Shown here one piece after another: positions 44,475 to 53,998 of a DNA stretch of 64,000 nucleotides. Each line of letters starts with the position of its first letter. The first letter of the stretch is position 1. The position numbers were made by a program, and so were the translations under genes. The notes under the pieces are model-generated. The model was given only the letters and a program-made list of their open reading frames with translations. It had not been told where the DNA came from and made no database searches. The stretch spans positions 124,001 to 188,000 of the forward strand of contig CAZKJL010000001.1 in assembly GCA_964553135.1 (NCBI GenBank), given 5' to 3'. This DNA is from CAZKJL01 sp964553135. GTDB lineage: Bacteria > Patescibacteriota > Gracilibacteria > Peribacterales > Peribacteraceae.

Positions 44475-45299
44475 CTACCATACCACCTCAATATCGCCCT
44501 CCAGGTCGGTTCGTCGCACCTCTACGCCCAAATCGTTGAATCGCTCCAAGATCTCCGGCCGCGGATGCCCGAACGGGTTTCCTTTTCCCGAGGAAATCAC
44601 GGCGACGTCGGGATCAACGAGCCGCAAGAATGCGAGAATCGACGATGACGTGCTGCCGTGGTGCGCCACTTTCAGAATGTCCGCGCGGACGTCGGCGCGT
44701 GCTTGGACCAATGTCTTTTCGACGATGCTTTCCATGTCGCCCGTGAAGAGCACGCGTTTCCCGTTGCTCTCGAACCTCAGGACGAGCGACTCGTTGTTCA
44801 CGTCTTTGCTCATGCCGTTCGGCATCACGGAGGGCGGCCAGAGAACCGTGATCGTCGCGCCCGACTGCAGTTCGATGGTTTGTCCGGCATGGAGCACCAA
44901 GGACTTCGCCCCACTCAGCTCAGCCCCCGAGAGCGTCGCCGCGTAGCGTCCCATTTCATACTCCGTTCCCGCCGTTGCGAGAGCCTGCACGTCGTACCTA
45001 CGCAGCACCTCGGGCAGGCTCATGAGGTGGTCGGCATTGGGGTGACTGAGCATCACCATGTCGATGGACCTGTCGAAGAACGGCATGTGCGAACCCAGGC
45101 GCTCCAGCGTGGACCAGTCGGGTCCGCCGTCGATGAGCACGCGTTTGCCGCTCGGTGTCGTGATGAGCGCGCTGTCGCCCTGCCCCACATCGAAGAAGAT
45201 GACATGCGTTTTGCCGTCGGGTTGCAAACGGAATTCCCGCACGCCAAGAAACGTGCATGCCAAGATCACGATGACGATCGTCCATCGCAGGGGAGTCAT
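44475..45299 (-). CDS. ComEC/Rec2-like metallo-beta-lactamase hydrolase
   Basis: 274 aa, an N-terminal membrane helix and a lactamase-fold domain: FFDVGQGDSALITTPSG, LSHPNADHLMSL (the H-x-H-x-D-H motif with Asn for the second His), RVLFTGDMES and VAHHGSTSS. It corresponds to the hydrolase domain of ComEC alone; the channel domain is missing. Roles range from DNA-uptake nuclease to phosphohydrolase. TAACCT lies seven bases before the ATG. Confidence 0.85.
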   Translation of the reverse strand: MTPLRWTIVIVILACTFLGVREFRLQPDGKTHVIFFDVGQGDSALITTPSGKRVLIDGGPDWSTLERLGSHMPFFDRSIDMVMLSHPNADHLMSLPEVLRRYDVQALATAGTEYEMGRYAATLSGAELSGAKSLVLHAGQTIELQSGATITVLWPPSVMPNGMSKDVNNESLVLRFESNGKRVLFTGDMESIVEKTLVQARADVRADILKVAHHGSTSSSILAFLRLVDPDVAVISSGKGNPFGHPRPEILERFNDLGVEVRRTDLEGDIEVVW

Positions 45300-45309
45300 G
45301 CGTGTCAGG

Positions 45310-46560
45310 TTACACCGTTTTCTTCTTCCGGCGCATCTTGTGTCCGGCGGCGGCTCCGGCCGTGAGCATCAGACCCAGAAATCCGATGCCCGAGGCGGGC
45401 AAGTTGATGACGCGCTGCACGCCCGGTGCTGACTCGTTGCCGGCCGCATCGGTGGTGTTCACCCGAAGGCCGAACGTTCCTGCGGGAATGCGTTCGTACT
45501 TCACCGATGTTTGCGTGTCGGCGACAGCGAAATTGCGAGCGAATTGGCTGCCGTCGGTCGAGGTGTACAAGTTGTAGCCGCGGGCGCCGGGGGCTTGCGT
45601 CCATGCGGCGAGCACGTTGTACGTTCCGTCGGCGCGTGCGGTGGCCGTGAGGTCGAGTGCTGCCGGGTCACGCAGAAGCATTCCCGTGACCGGAGGTGCG
45701 CTCGGAGGAACGGGGTTCGTTCCGAAGCGAGGGTCGCTGCTCGGCGCGGAGCTTGAGCTCTGCTGCGAGGAGGCGACGCTGCTGCTCGAGGCCATCATCG
45801 TGCCGAAGCCGGCGAACTGGATGCGGGGCGTGGTCGAAGCCGTGGCGTTCGTACCGTCATCGGCCGGAATCGGAAGCAAGACGCTCACGACGTAGGCGCG
45901 CGTCGGTTCCTGCGGCTTGGTTTCCAGAAGCACGTTGGGTCCGCTGAAGGTGACGTCGGTGATTTGCACGATGGTGCCACCCGTATCCGTGATCAGGAAA
46001 AATGCGGGGTTGATCGAAGCCTGCGGACGAACGTTCTTCGTGAACGTCACGACGACGCCCGTCGAAGAAACCGGCTGCACGGAGACGACGGTCATGGGGA
46101 CCGCGGTGCTCGTGGGATTTTCGCCGCTCGGCATGGTGCCCGGCATGACGGTGCCGCTCACGGTAGAGGCGGCGCCCGGCTCGGGAGGAAGTGCATCGCC
46201 GATGTAGGCGCTGGCTTCCGTTTCGAATCCGTCGCTTTCCACGCCCGCGGCGTCCACGGCAAGCACGCCGATGTAGACCGTGCCCGATGCCTGCGGCATG
46301 GATTTGAAGACGTAGGCGGTCTGCGGCCCCGTCGTGTGCTCGAAGTCGTCGTAGTCGCCGCCGTTCTCCAAGATGGATTCGTGACTGTAGTAGATGTTGT
46401 ACGAAACGGCGCCCGGTACGGGGTACCACGATACTTGCAACTGCCCGCCTTCCAATGTGGCGGTCACGTTCTGAACGTTTCCCGGTGCGGCGGCCATGAC
46501 GATCCCCGAAGAGACGGCAAACACGGCGAGACCGACGGTGAGCTTTTGTTTGAAAGTCAT
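45310..46560 (-). CDS. Surface protein with fibronectin type III-like domains and C-terminal anchor
   Basis: 416 aa. Signal peptide (LTVGLAVFAVSSGIVMAA); a first Fn3-like domain (NVTATLEGGQLQVSWYPVPG), a bacterial Ig-like segment (VVVTFTKNVRPQASINPAFF), a Ser-rich linker (SSSSVASSQQSSSSAPSS), a second Fn3 (VLAAWTQAPGARGYNLYT) and a C-terminal helix ending HKMRRKKK, probably a membrane anchor. ATG at 46560 is six bases after a perfect TATAAT, indicating strong expression. Confidence 0.75.
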   Translation of the reverse strand: MTFKQKLTVGLAVFAVSSGIVMAAAPGNVQNVTATLEGGQLQVSWYPVPGAVSYNIYYSHESILENGGDYDDFEHTTGPQTAYVFKSMPQASGTVYIGVLAVDAAGVESDGFETEASAYIGDALPPEPGAASTVSGTVMPGTMPSGENPTSTAVPMTVVSVQPVSSTGVVVTFTKNVRPQASINPAFFLITDTGGTIVQITDVTFSGPNVLLETKPQEPTRAYVVSVLLPIPADDGTNATASTTPRIQFAGFGTMMASSSSVASSQQSSSSAPSSDPRFGTNPVPPSAPPVTGMLLRDPAALDLTATARADGTYNVLAAWTQAPGARGYNLYTSTDGSQFARNFAVADTQTSVKYERIPAGTFGLRVNTTDAAGNESAPGVQRVINLPASGIGFLGLMLTAGAAAGHKMRRKKKTV

Positions 46561-46566
46561 CACACC

Positions 46567-46572
46567 ATTATA
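46567..46572 (-). promoter_or_regulatory. Consensus -10 TATAAT, leaderless
   Basis: TATAAT ends six bases before the ATG of the Fn3 surface protein; an in-frame GTG between the two is too close to be used. Confidence 0.6.
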
Positions 46573-46604
46573 TCATTTTTGACGATTTTGATCAATAGCC
46601 CCTG

Positions 46605-47006
46605 CTAGCCGCCCTTCAGGCGCTTTTGGGCGATCAGGCTGCTCTTATAAATGTCCGGGCGCAGCGCCTCGGCTCGTTTCACGGGGCATGGCAGATCCGC
46701 TTCCGATACTCCCGGTGGGAGCTTCTGGTCGTAGCCCAAGAGAAGGAGGTCGGGCTTGTGCTCCTTTAAGGGAGCGAGGAAGTCGGAGTCGTCACCCGGA
46801 ATCACGGTGCACGACGAACATTCCTTCTTGAGCGCCGCGATGCGCACCTCTTCGGATTCGGCCGGCTTCCGGCCCTTGATCTTTTCCACGTTGGAACTCC
46901 GCGCCACGACGATCGTCACATTGCCCAGTGCTTTCGCTTGAGCGATGAGTGACTTGTGCCCCTCGTGCAAAAAATCGAACGTGCCGAAGATCATCACTGT
47001 TGGCAT
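46605..47006 (-). CDS. Cytidylyltransferase-family nucleotidyltransferase
   Basis: 133 aa. N-terminal GTFDFLHEGHKSLIAQAK is the HxGH nucleotidyltransferase motif; VVARSSNVEKIKGRKP and DLLLLGYDQK follow as in TagD and archaeal FAD synthetase (RibL). Candidate reactions are glycerol-3-phosphate cytidylylation or FAD synthesis; sequence alone does not decide. TAGGCT lies six bases before the ATG. Confidence 0.8.
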   Translation of the reverse strand: MPTVMIFGTFDFLHEGHKSLIAQAKALGNVTIVVARSSNVEKIKGRKPAESEEVRIAALKKECSSCTVIPGDDSDFLAPLKEHKPDLLLLGYDQKLPPGVSEADLPCPVKRAEALRPDIYKSSLIAQKRLKGG

Positions 47007-47073
47007 GTGCCCAGCCTACGTCGAAATAATATTCCTTGCACTCTTTGTATTCCTTGTATTCTTTGCAGTCCTT

Positions 47074-49086
47074 TTAATGGGCCTGTAAATCGATGGCGTA
47101 CAGCTTCTTCTCGTCCAGGACGTAGAGACGCGAATCATCGGCATCCACGAACAAGTCTTTCAGCTTGCCCACCTGCTCCGAGTCGAGCACGTACTGCTTG
47201 AGGTAGAGCGAGTCGCCGAGATCGCCGTCGTTCGTCGTCACGACCACGCGCTTGTTCTCCGGATCCAAGAAGTAGAAGTTGCCCGTGGGCGAGGACTTGA
47301 AGATCTTCGTGACGCCGTCGAGCGCACCCGGAGGCAAGTTGCGGATGGAGAACGTCTGCTTTTCGCCGCGGAGCAACTTGAGCACGTCTCTGGCGTCGGC
47401 TTTGCCCGCGGACGAAATGTCCTTGAGCACGTACACCGGTCCCTGAATCGTCATGTCGATGGCACCGGCCAGATCACCGTTCACGTTGTACTCGGCCGGC
47501 GGTCCGTATTTGCCGGCGAGTCTTTCGTATTTGAAGATCTGCTTTCGCTCAGGAGCAAGAACGTACAAGTAACGGAGGTACGTCTTGATGTCGGCACCCG
47601 TGATCCAACCGGCGGAGTCTTCGGTCTTCATGGTCGTGGGTTGTCCGTTGATGATTTCGATGACGCTGTTTCCCGTCGTCATGAATGCGTCGCTCTGGAA
47701 ACGGGGGAACGAGACGCCGTCCAGGATGAGTTCCTCGGAACCCAGTTTGTCGGCATTCTCCACGGTGTTCAGAGACACGCTGTACAGGTCCTGGCGGTCG
47801 TAGACGAGGAATTCACCGTTCTGGTAGCCGATGAAGCCTTGAGCCAAAATGTCGGCCTTCTTGGCGCTCAGGTTGGCCATGACTCTCGGCGGCGTCACGC
47901 GAATGACGCGGTTCATCTCCTCACGCTTGGAGTTGATGCGACCGAGTTGTTCCAACGCCTCGCTTCTGAACAGCCCGCTTTCATTCGTCATCACTTTGCG
48001 AGCGCTCTCCTCGGCGCGTCCGAGAATCGCATTCGCACTGTCGCTGTCGCCGGCGAGTTGACGGTTCTCGGCGGTCGCGATGTCGGTATTGATCTGCTTC
48101 ACGAGGTCGGCGAGCTCACCCCGCGTTTGGCTCTTTTGAGAGCTGAGCGTGAGCTGTACGAACATCCAGATGATGATGAATACGGCGGCCGAACCGGCGA
48201 GCAGGAGCAAGTGCGCGCGGCGCTTGCGCTCGGGGTCGCGCAGGTCGGAGAGAAACTGACTGACGCGTTCACCGATGGAGCCGAGTCCGCCCGACTTTTT
48301 CTTGGAACCCGGCCGCAGCCTGCTCGTCAGTGACGACCAATCGATGTTCTTGAATGCCGATCCGACGGTGCCGAGCAAGGCGGCTCCGCGTGAAGAAGCG
48401 TTGCGATTTCGGCTTCGGGATGCGGCGCGGATGGGTGCCGGTTCGTCGTCGCCGTCATCGGCGCCCGCGTGTCCCGGCGCCACCGCAATGTGCAAAACGC
48501 AGGCCACTTCTTTCTCGGACGTCAGTGTCGCGATGATATTTTGCACGGTTCCTTCTCCGCTGTGTTGCACGACATTGAGGAGCTGTGCCGGCGTCATCGA
48601 TCGAAGCAGGCGTGTCGTGGAAACGATGAAGTGGTCCTTCGCTTGGGCGGCGCCGCTCACGATGTGCATGAAGGCGGCCGGCGGTTTGCCGCGCGAGTAT
48701 TCCGTGATCTGCGTGGCGCTTCCGTCTCTGACCACGTACGCCTCGGCGCGACCGACGTGCGAAATGTGGAGCGATCCGTCCTTCTCCAAAAGTCCCACGA
48801 TGGCGTGGACGTCGCGGACGGCGTCGGACAGCAGGAAGCCCTTCAGCAAGCCATTCAGCTCCTTCAGCGCGTTCTCGAGACGTGCGTAGCCGTCACCCTC
48901 TCCTTCCAGGACGGCGTGCGTCAAAACGTTCACGCATTCTTCGCGCAAGTTGTCGCTGCCCGCCGCTTTTCCCTCGCTGTGGATGAGCATGAACACGCGC
49001 TCGCCCTTCTCCTCGCCGAGGATTACGGGAGCCAGCACGGTGCCGGATGGCGCCTTGGTTTGACCTGTCCACACCTCGAGCTTCAT
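47074..49086 (-). CDS. Degenerate PP2C-like domain, membrane helix, C-terminal propeller-like region
   Basis: 670 aa. Residues ~1-215 resemble a PP2C phosphatase (HVGRAEAYVVRDGSATQIT, where active enzymes have GDSRAY), so the metal-binding Asp is lost. A basic Ser/Arg-rich linker is followed by a membrane helix (LLLLAGSAAVFIIIWMFVQL, ~315-335), a coiled coil, and ~280 residues of repeated beta strands. This order resembles a receptor with an inactive cytosolic phosphatase domain. ATG at 49086 follows TACTCT by ten bases. Confidence 0.65.
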   Translation of the reverse strand: MKLEVWTGQTKAPSGTVLAPVILGEEKGERVFMLIHSEGKAAGSDNLREECVNVLTHAVLEGEGDGYARLENALKELNGLLKGFLLSDAVRDVHAIVGLLEKDGSLHISHVGRAEAYVVRDGSATQITEYSRGKPPAAFMHIVSGAAQAKDHFIVSTTRLLRSMTPAQLLNVVQHSGEGTVQNIIATLTSEKEVACVLHIAVAPGHAGADDGDDEPAPIRAASRSRNRNASSRGAALLGTVGSAFKNIDWSSLTSRLRPGSKKKSGGLGSIGERVSQFLSDLRDPERKRRAHLLLLAGSAAVFIIIWMFVQLTLSSQKSQTRGELADLVKQINTDIATAENRQLAGDSDSANAILGRAEESARKVMTNESGLFRSEALEQLGRINSKREEMNRVIRVTPPRVMANLSAKKADILAQGFIGYQNGEFLVYDRQDLYSVSLNTVENADKLGSEELILDGVSFPRFQSDAFMTTGNSVIEIINGQPTTMKTEDSAGWITGADIKTYLRYLYVLAPERKQIFKYERLAGKYGPPAEYNVNGDLAGAIDMTIQGPVYVLKDISSAGKADARDVLKLLRGEKQTFSIRNLPPGALDGVTKIFKSSPTGNFYFLDPENKRVVVTTNDGDLGDSLYLKQYVLDSEQVGKLKDLFVDADDSRLYVLDEKKLYAIDLQAH

Positions 49087-49165
49087 ACAGGGGAAGAGAG
49101 TACACGGGGCCCACTGCTGTCGCAAGCTTTGCGCAGTTGCCTCTTTTGCTTTTTAAAAAAAGAGA

Positions 49166-49231
49166 AACCAAAGAAACCAACGGAACCAAAGAAACCAACG
49201 ATGTTCCTTGGATTCCTTGGTTTCTTTGGTT
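49166..49231. repeat. Tandem and inverted AACCAAAG repeats upstream of RNase J
   Basis: AACCAAAGAAACCAACG occurs twice at period 18 (49166, 49184). The second copy forms a perfect 15-bp inverted repeat with 49217-49231 around an 18-base loop. It sits between divergent genes, where a terminator is not expected. Confidence 0.7.
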
Positions 49232-49341
49232 GCCTTGGATTCCTAAAACATGGTTTTTATACTAATAATTCATTGATTCTAAGCCAAAATAACGATGTGA
49301 CAACAAACGTGTACTTGCTTTGTCATCCGTTACGGAGTACG

Positions 49342-51264
49342 ATGTCTCTCGAGGATCAACCTCACGTTTATTTATTCCAACACAGAATGAAATCCGTACA
49401 TGAATGGGTGAAGAAGGTGGTGTCGAGCGGCGAACAGCCGACGGCGGTACCGATGCAACCCTCCGCTGCCACAGGGCAGCCTATTCCCGCGAAGCCCGAT
49501 GCCGGGCACAAATCTTCTCCGGCACACAAGGCTACGCACCCGCCTCGCTCACGCGCACCGCAGACGGACGTTTCCAAGGACACGCGCGGTCCGAGCGGCA
49601 AAGGCCTTCGTCTCTATCCCCTGGGAGGATTCGAGGAAGTCGGCCGCAACTGTTTCGTCGTCGATGTCGACGGCGATCTGTACATCATCGACCTGGGTCT
49701 CCAATTTCCGGAGGAAGACATGCCGGGCATCGACTATCTCATCCCGGACCTTTCGGGCCTGCGTGGCAAAGAAGACCGCATCAAAGCCGTCATCTTCACC
49801 CATGGTCACTTGGACCACATCGGCGCCGTGCAGCACGTGCTGCCGCAGCTCCGCTTCCCGCCGTGCTACGGCACCAAGCTCACGATGGCCTTCGTCAAGA
49901 AGCGCCTCGATGAAGAAAAGCTGACGTCCAAAGCGCGTCTCAACACGTGCGAATTCGGCAAGCCGCTCCAACTCGGACCGGTGAAGATCGAATTCCTGCG
50001 CGTGACGCACTCCATCCCGGACTCGGCCGCCGTCGCCGTTCACACGCCGTACGGAACCATTCTGCACACGGGTGACTTCAAGTTCGACTTAACGCCGATG
50101 AACGAACCGCCCGCCGACTTCCAACGTCTCGCCGAACTCGGCGACGAAGGAGTGCTGGCGATCATCGCCGACTCCACGAACGCCACGAAGCCGGGCAACT
50201 CGCTCTCCGAGAAAGCGATTTCGGAGACCTTGTTCCAGCTGATGCGCGATGCCAAGGGTCGTCTCATCATCTCGACCTTCAGTTCGCTCCTCAACCGTCT
50301 CGCTCAGGTCATCGAGCACGCCAAGACGCTCAACCGCAAGGTGTATGTCTCCGGTCGCTCCATGGAAACCAACATCGAGATCGCACAGTCGCTCGGGTAC
50401 ATCCAAGTGCCGCGCGGCATGATCCGCAAGGTCGGCCCCGGCATGGAGAAAATTCCCGACCGCGAGGTCGTCATCCTCACCACCGGTTCCCAGGGCGAAG
50501 AGCGCGCAAGCCTCGCTCGCATGGGTCTCGGGGTGCATCAGCACGTCCGCATGAAGAAGGGTGACACCGTCATCCTCTCCAGCAACCCGATTCTCGGCAA
50601 CGAGCGCGCGGTCGCGAAAGTGGTGAATAACCTCAACCTTCTCGGCGCCAAAGTGCTCACGAACCAAGAGCTCGCGCTGCACACCACGGGTCACGGTTAC
50701 CAGAACGACATCATGCTCATGCACCGTTTGGTGCGTGCCAAGCACGTCATTCCGGAACACGGCGAGCCGTACATGCGCTCGGCACACGCGCAGCTTGCCC
50801 GCAACATCGGCTACGAGGACAACCGCATTCACTTACTCGTGAACGGCGAAATCCTGGAGTTCGACAACGAAGGCAACGCCCGCAGGTCCAAGCACAAGCT
50901 GCCCGCCAACGACATCATCATCGACGGTCACAGCCAAGGCGCCGAAGGCGCACGCATCATGGACGACCGAAAAATCATGAACGACGCCGGTATCTTCATC
51001 GCCGTCCTCAAGGTCTACGCCGATTCCATGCGACTCGTCTCCGATCCTCTGCTCCTCTCCCGCGGATTCATCTACGGCACGGAGCAGACGAGCATCAACA
51101 AAGACGCCACCGCGGTCATCCGCAAGGCGTACGAAGAGGCGCTCGCACGTGGCGAAAAAGACATGAAGGGTCTGAAGCGCGAAGTCATCGGAGCACTGTT
51201 TAGGTTCTTCCGGAACAGACTCGACCGCGAACCGATGGTCATGCCCATTGTGATAGAAGTCTAA
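49342..51264 (+). CDS. rnj: Ribonuclease J
   Basis: 640 aa. After a ~85-residue Pro/Ser/Lys-rich disordered extension (many RNase J lack one) comes the core: LYPLGGFEEVGRNCFVV, the metal site FTHGHLDHIGA, HTGDFKFDLTP, a beta-CASP domain and the C-terminal domain. It is a 5'-3' exonuclease and endonuclease central to mRNA decay. Start uncertain: ATG 49342, or ATG 49387 (MKSVHEWVKK, eight bases after TATTCC). Confidence 0.93.
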   Translation: MSLEDQPHVYLFQHRMKSVHEWVKKVVSSGEQPTAVPMQPSAATGQPIPAKPDAGHKSSPAHKATHPPRSRAPQTDVSKDTRGPSGKGLRLYPLGGFEEVGRNCFVVDVDGDLYIIDLGLQFPEEDMPGIDYLIPDLSGLRGKEDRIKAVIFTHGHLDHIGAVQHVLPQLRFPPCYGTKLTMAFVKKRLDEEKLTSKARLNTCEFGKPLQLGPVKIEFLRVTHSIPDSAAVAVHTPYGTILHTGDFKFDLTPMNEPPADFQRLAELGDEGVLAIIADSTNATKPGNSLSEKAISETLFQLMRDAKGRLIISTFSSLLNRLAQVIEHAKTLNRKVYVSGRSMETNIEIAQSLGYIQVPRGMIRKVGPGMEKIPDREVVILTTGSQGEERASLARMGLGVHQHVRMKKGDTVILSSNPILGNERAVAKVVNNLNLLGAKVLTNQELALHTTGHGYQNDIMLMHRLVRAKHVIPEHGEPYMRSAHAQLARNIGYEDNRIHLLVNGEILEFDNEGNARRSKHKLPANDIIIDGHSQGAEGARIMDDRKIMNDAGIFIAVLKVYADSMRLVSDPLLLSRGFIYGTEQTSINKDATAVIRKAYEEALARGEKDMKGLKREVIGALFRFFRNRLDREPMVMPIVIEV

Positions 51265-51360
51265 CCTTGAAATGTGTGACACGACATCTCTCGCCCTCCA
51301 TAGCTCCCCGCAGGGAGCGACGGAGGGTGGTCATGCCGATCGTCATCGAGGTTTAAGCTC

Positions 51361-51419
51361 CCGGAAACCAACGCAAGCCAAGGAGTCTAACGATCGACGT
51401 TGGCTCTTTGGTTTTTCGG
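51361..51419. terminator. Terminator after RNase J
   Basis: Two nested stems (AAACCA with TTGGTTT; AGCCAA with TTGGCT) followed by TTTTT on the + strand. The convergent small gene ends 4 bases beyond, so it may serve both. Confidence 0.6.
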
Positions 51420-51422
51420 CGA

Positions 51423-51632
51423 TTATTTCCCGATCTGCAAGCGACGAAGTCGGCCTTTGTAACCCGCAAAAGGCACCTTTTCCCAACCATTTCGTTCGGT
51501 GATGGCGCGCAGCGCTCGTTGGCTCATGTGCACGGTGCTCGTACGCGTGCGGGCGGGATCACTGACGAGCGATGACGTGCCGCTCAAGCTCATGACAAGT
51601 AAGAGTGCGCCTGCGGAGACCATGTGTTTCAT
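51423..51632 (-). CDS. Small secreted basic protein
   Basis: 69 aa. A signal peptide (MVSAGALLLVMSLSGTSSLV) and a short basic mature part (KGRLRRLQIGK). No family. ATG at 51632 is seven bases after TAGAAT; an ATG three codons upstream would overlap that promoter. Confidence 0.5.
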   Translation of the reverse strand: MKHMVSAGALLLVMSLSGTSSLVSDPARTRTSTVHMSQRALRAITERNGWEKVPFAGYKGRLRRLQIGK

Positions 51633-51700
51633 CGGCAACATTCTACATTTCTTCCGGCATTTCCGTGAATGGTTCGGTGTCTGCGGCTAGAATGCCGCGC

Positions 51701-52348
51701 ATGAAATTCAAGGCGGTTCTCTTTGATCTCGACGGCACGCTCATCCACACCACGCATCTCTACGAAGAGGCGTGCATCGTCGGCATGCGGGCCATCGGCC
51801 TGGAATTTTCGGCGGCAGATTTTCGTCGACTCTATCCACTCAGCATGGGCATGCGCAGTTGGATCAGCGAGAAGGGTGGCGACCCCGATCGCCTGGATGA
51901 AGTCCGCGCCGCACGCGACGTCGTGTATCACGACCTGCTCGCAACAAAGACGGAGTTCTGTCCGGGCGCTTTGGATCTTTTAAAATTTTTGGAGAAACAT
52001 CCCACGGGTGTCATCACGAATTCGTGGCGGTCGTACCTCGACGCCATTCATACATGCATCGGGCTCTACGACCACGTCTCGCAGATCGTCACCGCCGATG
52101 AGATGGGGGACTTGAGCAAGCCGCACCCGCACGGACTTCTCATGACTGCCGACAAACTCGGCATCGAACCCCGGGACTGCGTGTACGTGGGGGACCAAAT
52201 CTTCGATCTCCAGGCCGCGAAAGCCGCGGGCATGCAGGCGTACCTCGTGCACGGTTCACATACGCCGAACACCGCACGCGATCATGCGGACCATGTTCTG
52301 GATTCCTTGGATGATCTTACGCGGCTACTTCGGACTGATGTGCGGTGA
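51701..52348 (+). CDS. HAD-family hydrolase (phosphoglycolate phosphatase-like)
   Basis: 215 aa. Motif I FDLDGTLIHTTH, motif II TNSWRS, motif III lysine in LSKPHPHGLL, motif IV VGDQIFDLQAAKAAGM. It hydrolyses small phosphoesters; substrate unknown. TAGAAT (51688-51693) ends seven bases before ATG 51701, and the ATG at 51692 overlaps the hexamer itself, so 51701 is the start. Its last 32 bases overlap the converging hypothetical gene. Confidence 0.88.
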   Translation: MKFKAVLFDLDGTLIHTTHLYEEACIVGMRAIGLEFSAADFRRLYPLSMGMRSWISEKGGDPDRLDEVRAARDVVYHDLLATKTEFCPGALDLLKFLEKHPTGVITNSWRSYLDAIHTCIGLYDHVSQIVTADEMGDLSKPHPHGLLMTADKLGIEPRDCVYVGDQIFDLQAAKAAGMQAYLVHGSHTPNTARDHADHVLDSLDDLTRLLRTDVR

Positions 52349-52640
52349 GCGCGGTCTCTATTCGATTCAAAAGATCGGCTTTGACGGTCGCGAATTTTTC
52401 GTACGTTTCCGGAAAATCCAACACCATCTGCATATCACCTACAAAATCTCGCTCCACGGCGGCGCGCAACGCGGGCAAATCATTCAGTGTTGGAGCACGT
52501 CTTAACTGACGTACCACGAGATATACCGCCAGCTTTGCAGAAGACGCGGTCCGAGTTGGCCAGTCGGCTTCAGCGCTCATCTGACAGGACGCATTGTCGA
52601 TTCCGACTTCCGCCAAAAATGCTTCAGGGCCGTACGTCAT
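52317..52640 (-). CDS. Hypothetical protein
   Basis: 107 aa from ATG 52640 (TTTAAT six bases before), or 123 aa from a TTG at 52688. A helical soluble protein with Ala-rich C-terminus; no family recognised. It overlaps the HAD gene by 32 bases at the 3' end. Confidence 0.45.
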   Translation of the reverse strand: MTYGPEAFLAEVGIDNASCQMSAEADWPTRTASSAKLAVYLVVRQLRRAPTLNDLPALRAAVERDFVGDMQMVLDFPETYEKFATVKADLLNRIETALTAHQSEVAA

Positions 52641-52706
52641 TGCACTATTAAAAACCTCGTTTCGATGTTTGTACAGTTTGCCTGACAATACATCGACTTT
52701 ATGGCT

Positions 52707-53996
52707 TCAGTGAGCGATGGTTTTGATGATTTGCCCCTTCACTTTTTTGCCCTGGAACGGCGTCCATCCGCATTTGCCGTGCAGATGTTTGGCATCGATG
52801 GTCCACTCGGCGTTCGGATCGACGATCGCGATGCGAGCTTGAGATTTTGCAGCGATGGTCGGCTGACCGAGCGAGAAAATTTTATTCGGATTGGTGAAGC
52901 ACAACCGAACGATGTCGGTGTACTCGATCTTTTTCTGCGCAGCCGCATCGAGGAGCAGCGGGAACATCGTCTCCACTCCCGGTACGCCGCTCGGAGCGGA
53001 CAGTGGGTTCACATTGCTCTTCTCGTCGACGGTGTGCGGCGCGTGGTCGGTGCTCACGCAATCCACGGTACCGTCTTTGACGCCCGCCCAGAGCGCTTCG
53101 CGGTGTTCCGGCGGACGAAGCGGCGGGTTCATCTTTCCGCGTGCGCCAAGCGTCTTGTAATCATCCGTCGAGAACATGAGGTGGTGCGGCGTGACTTCGC
53201 ACGTGATGGGGAGTTTCGCTTTCTTCGCTTGTCGCACGAGTTCCACGCCTTGCTTCGTCGAGAGGTGGGCGATCTGCAGAGCGGCGCCCGTTTTCTTGGC
53301 GACGCCGATGGCGTACGCAATCGCCTTCGCTTCGGATTCCGGCGGGCGATGCACCGAGTGCAGCGCGATGTCCGTACCGGGGTTGTTCTTGAGTGCTGCG
53401 GCGTTCATCTCGGGGTCTTCGCAGTGTGCGATGAGCGGGATCTTGAGGTCGGCGCACGCTTGGAAGACGTCTTCCACGATGGAAGAATCGATCTTCTGAT
53501 TGCCCGTGGAGTGGTCCAGAAAGAGTTTCACGCCCGAGCAGTGATGCTTGAGGCGCTTGAGCTCCATGGATTCGCCGGTCCACAAATCTTTGAGCGCCTG
53601 CAGATGAATGGCTTCGGTGACGCCGAAGTAAAATTTCAGAACGCAGCCGTCGATCTCCGCGGCGCGACGAACTTTGTCGGCGAGAGCGGCCACGGTCACC
53701 GTGGGCGGAATCGTGTTCGGCATTTCGCACACGCAGCCCACGCCTCCGGCGAGCGCCGCGGCGGCTTCGGTCTGCATGGTGGCTTTGTGCTCCAGTCCCG
53801 GCTCACGGAAGTGCACGTGACAGTCGATGAGCAGAGGGAAGAGGAGCTTTCCCGTGCAATCAATAACGTCGGCACCCTTGTGATCGATTTTTTCTTTCAC
53901 TTGCTCAATCTCTCCCGTCACACCGATGAGCACGTCGGCTTTGCGAAGACCGAGCTCCGTTACCGTCGAGCCGTTTGCAAGAAGTGTCTTTTTCAT
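52707..53996 (-). CDS. pyrC: Dihydroorotase
   Basis: 429 aa, type I amidohydrolase closing carbamoyl-aspartate to dihydroorotate. Metal ligands are visible: DCHVHFREPG, the carboxylated Lys in VKLFLDHSTGN, IAHCEDPEMN, IAHLSTKQG and STDHAPH. It begins two bases after the pyrB stop, forming a pyrBC operon in biosynthetic order. Confidence 0.95.
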   Translation of the reverse strand: MKKTLLANGSTVTELGLRKADVLIGVTGEIEQVKEKIDHKGADVIDCTGKLLFPLLIDCHVHFREPGLEHKATMQTEAAAALAGGVGCVCEMPNTIPPTVTVAALADKVRRAAEIDGCVLKFYFGVTEAIHLQALKDLWTGESMELKRLKHHCSGVKLFLDHSTGNQKIDSSIVEDVFQACADLKIPLIAHCEDPEMNAAALKNNPGTDIALHSVHRPPESEAKAIAYAIGVAKKTGAALQIAHLSTKQGVELVRQAKKAKLPITCEVTPHHLMFSTDDYKTLGARGKMNPPLRPPEHREALWAGVKDGTVDCVSTDHAPHTVDEKSNVNPLSAPSGVPGVETMFPLLLDAAAQKKIEYTDIVRLCFTNPNKIFSLGQPTIAAKSQARIAIVDPNAEWTIDAKHLHGKCGWTPFQGKKVKGQIIKTIAH

Positions 53997-53998
53997 CG

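Noticed and set aside
49166..49231. CRISPR array
   Set aside because: Only two tandem 17-mers without spacers and no cas genes.
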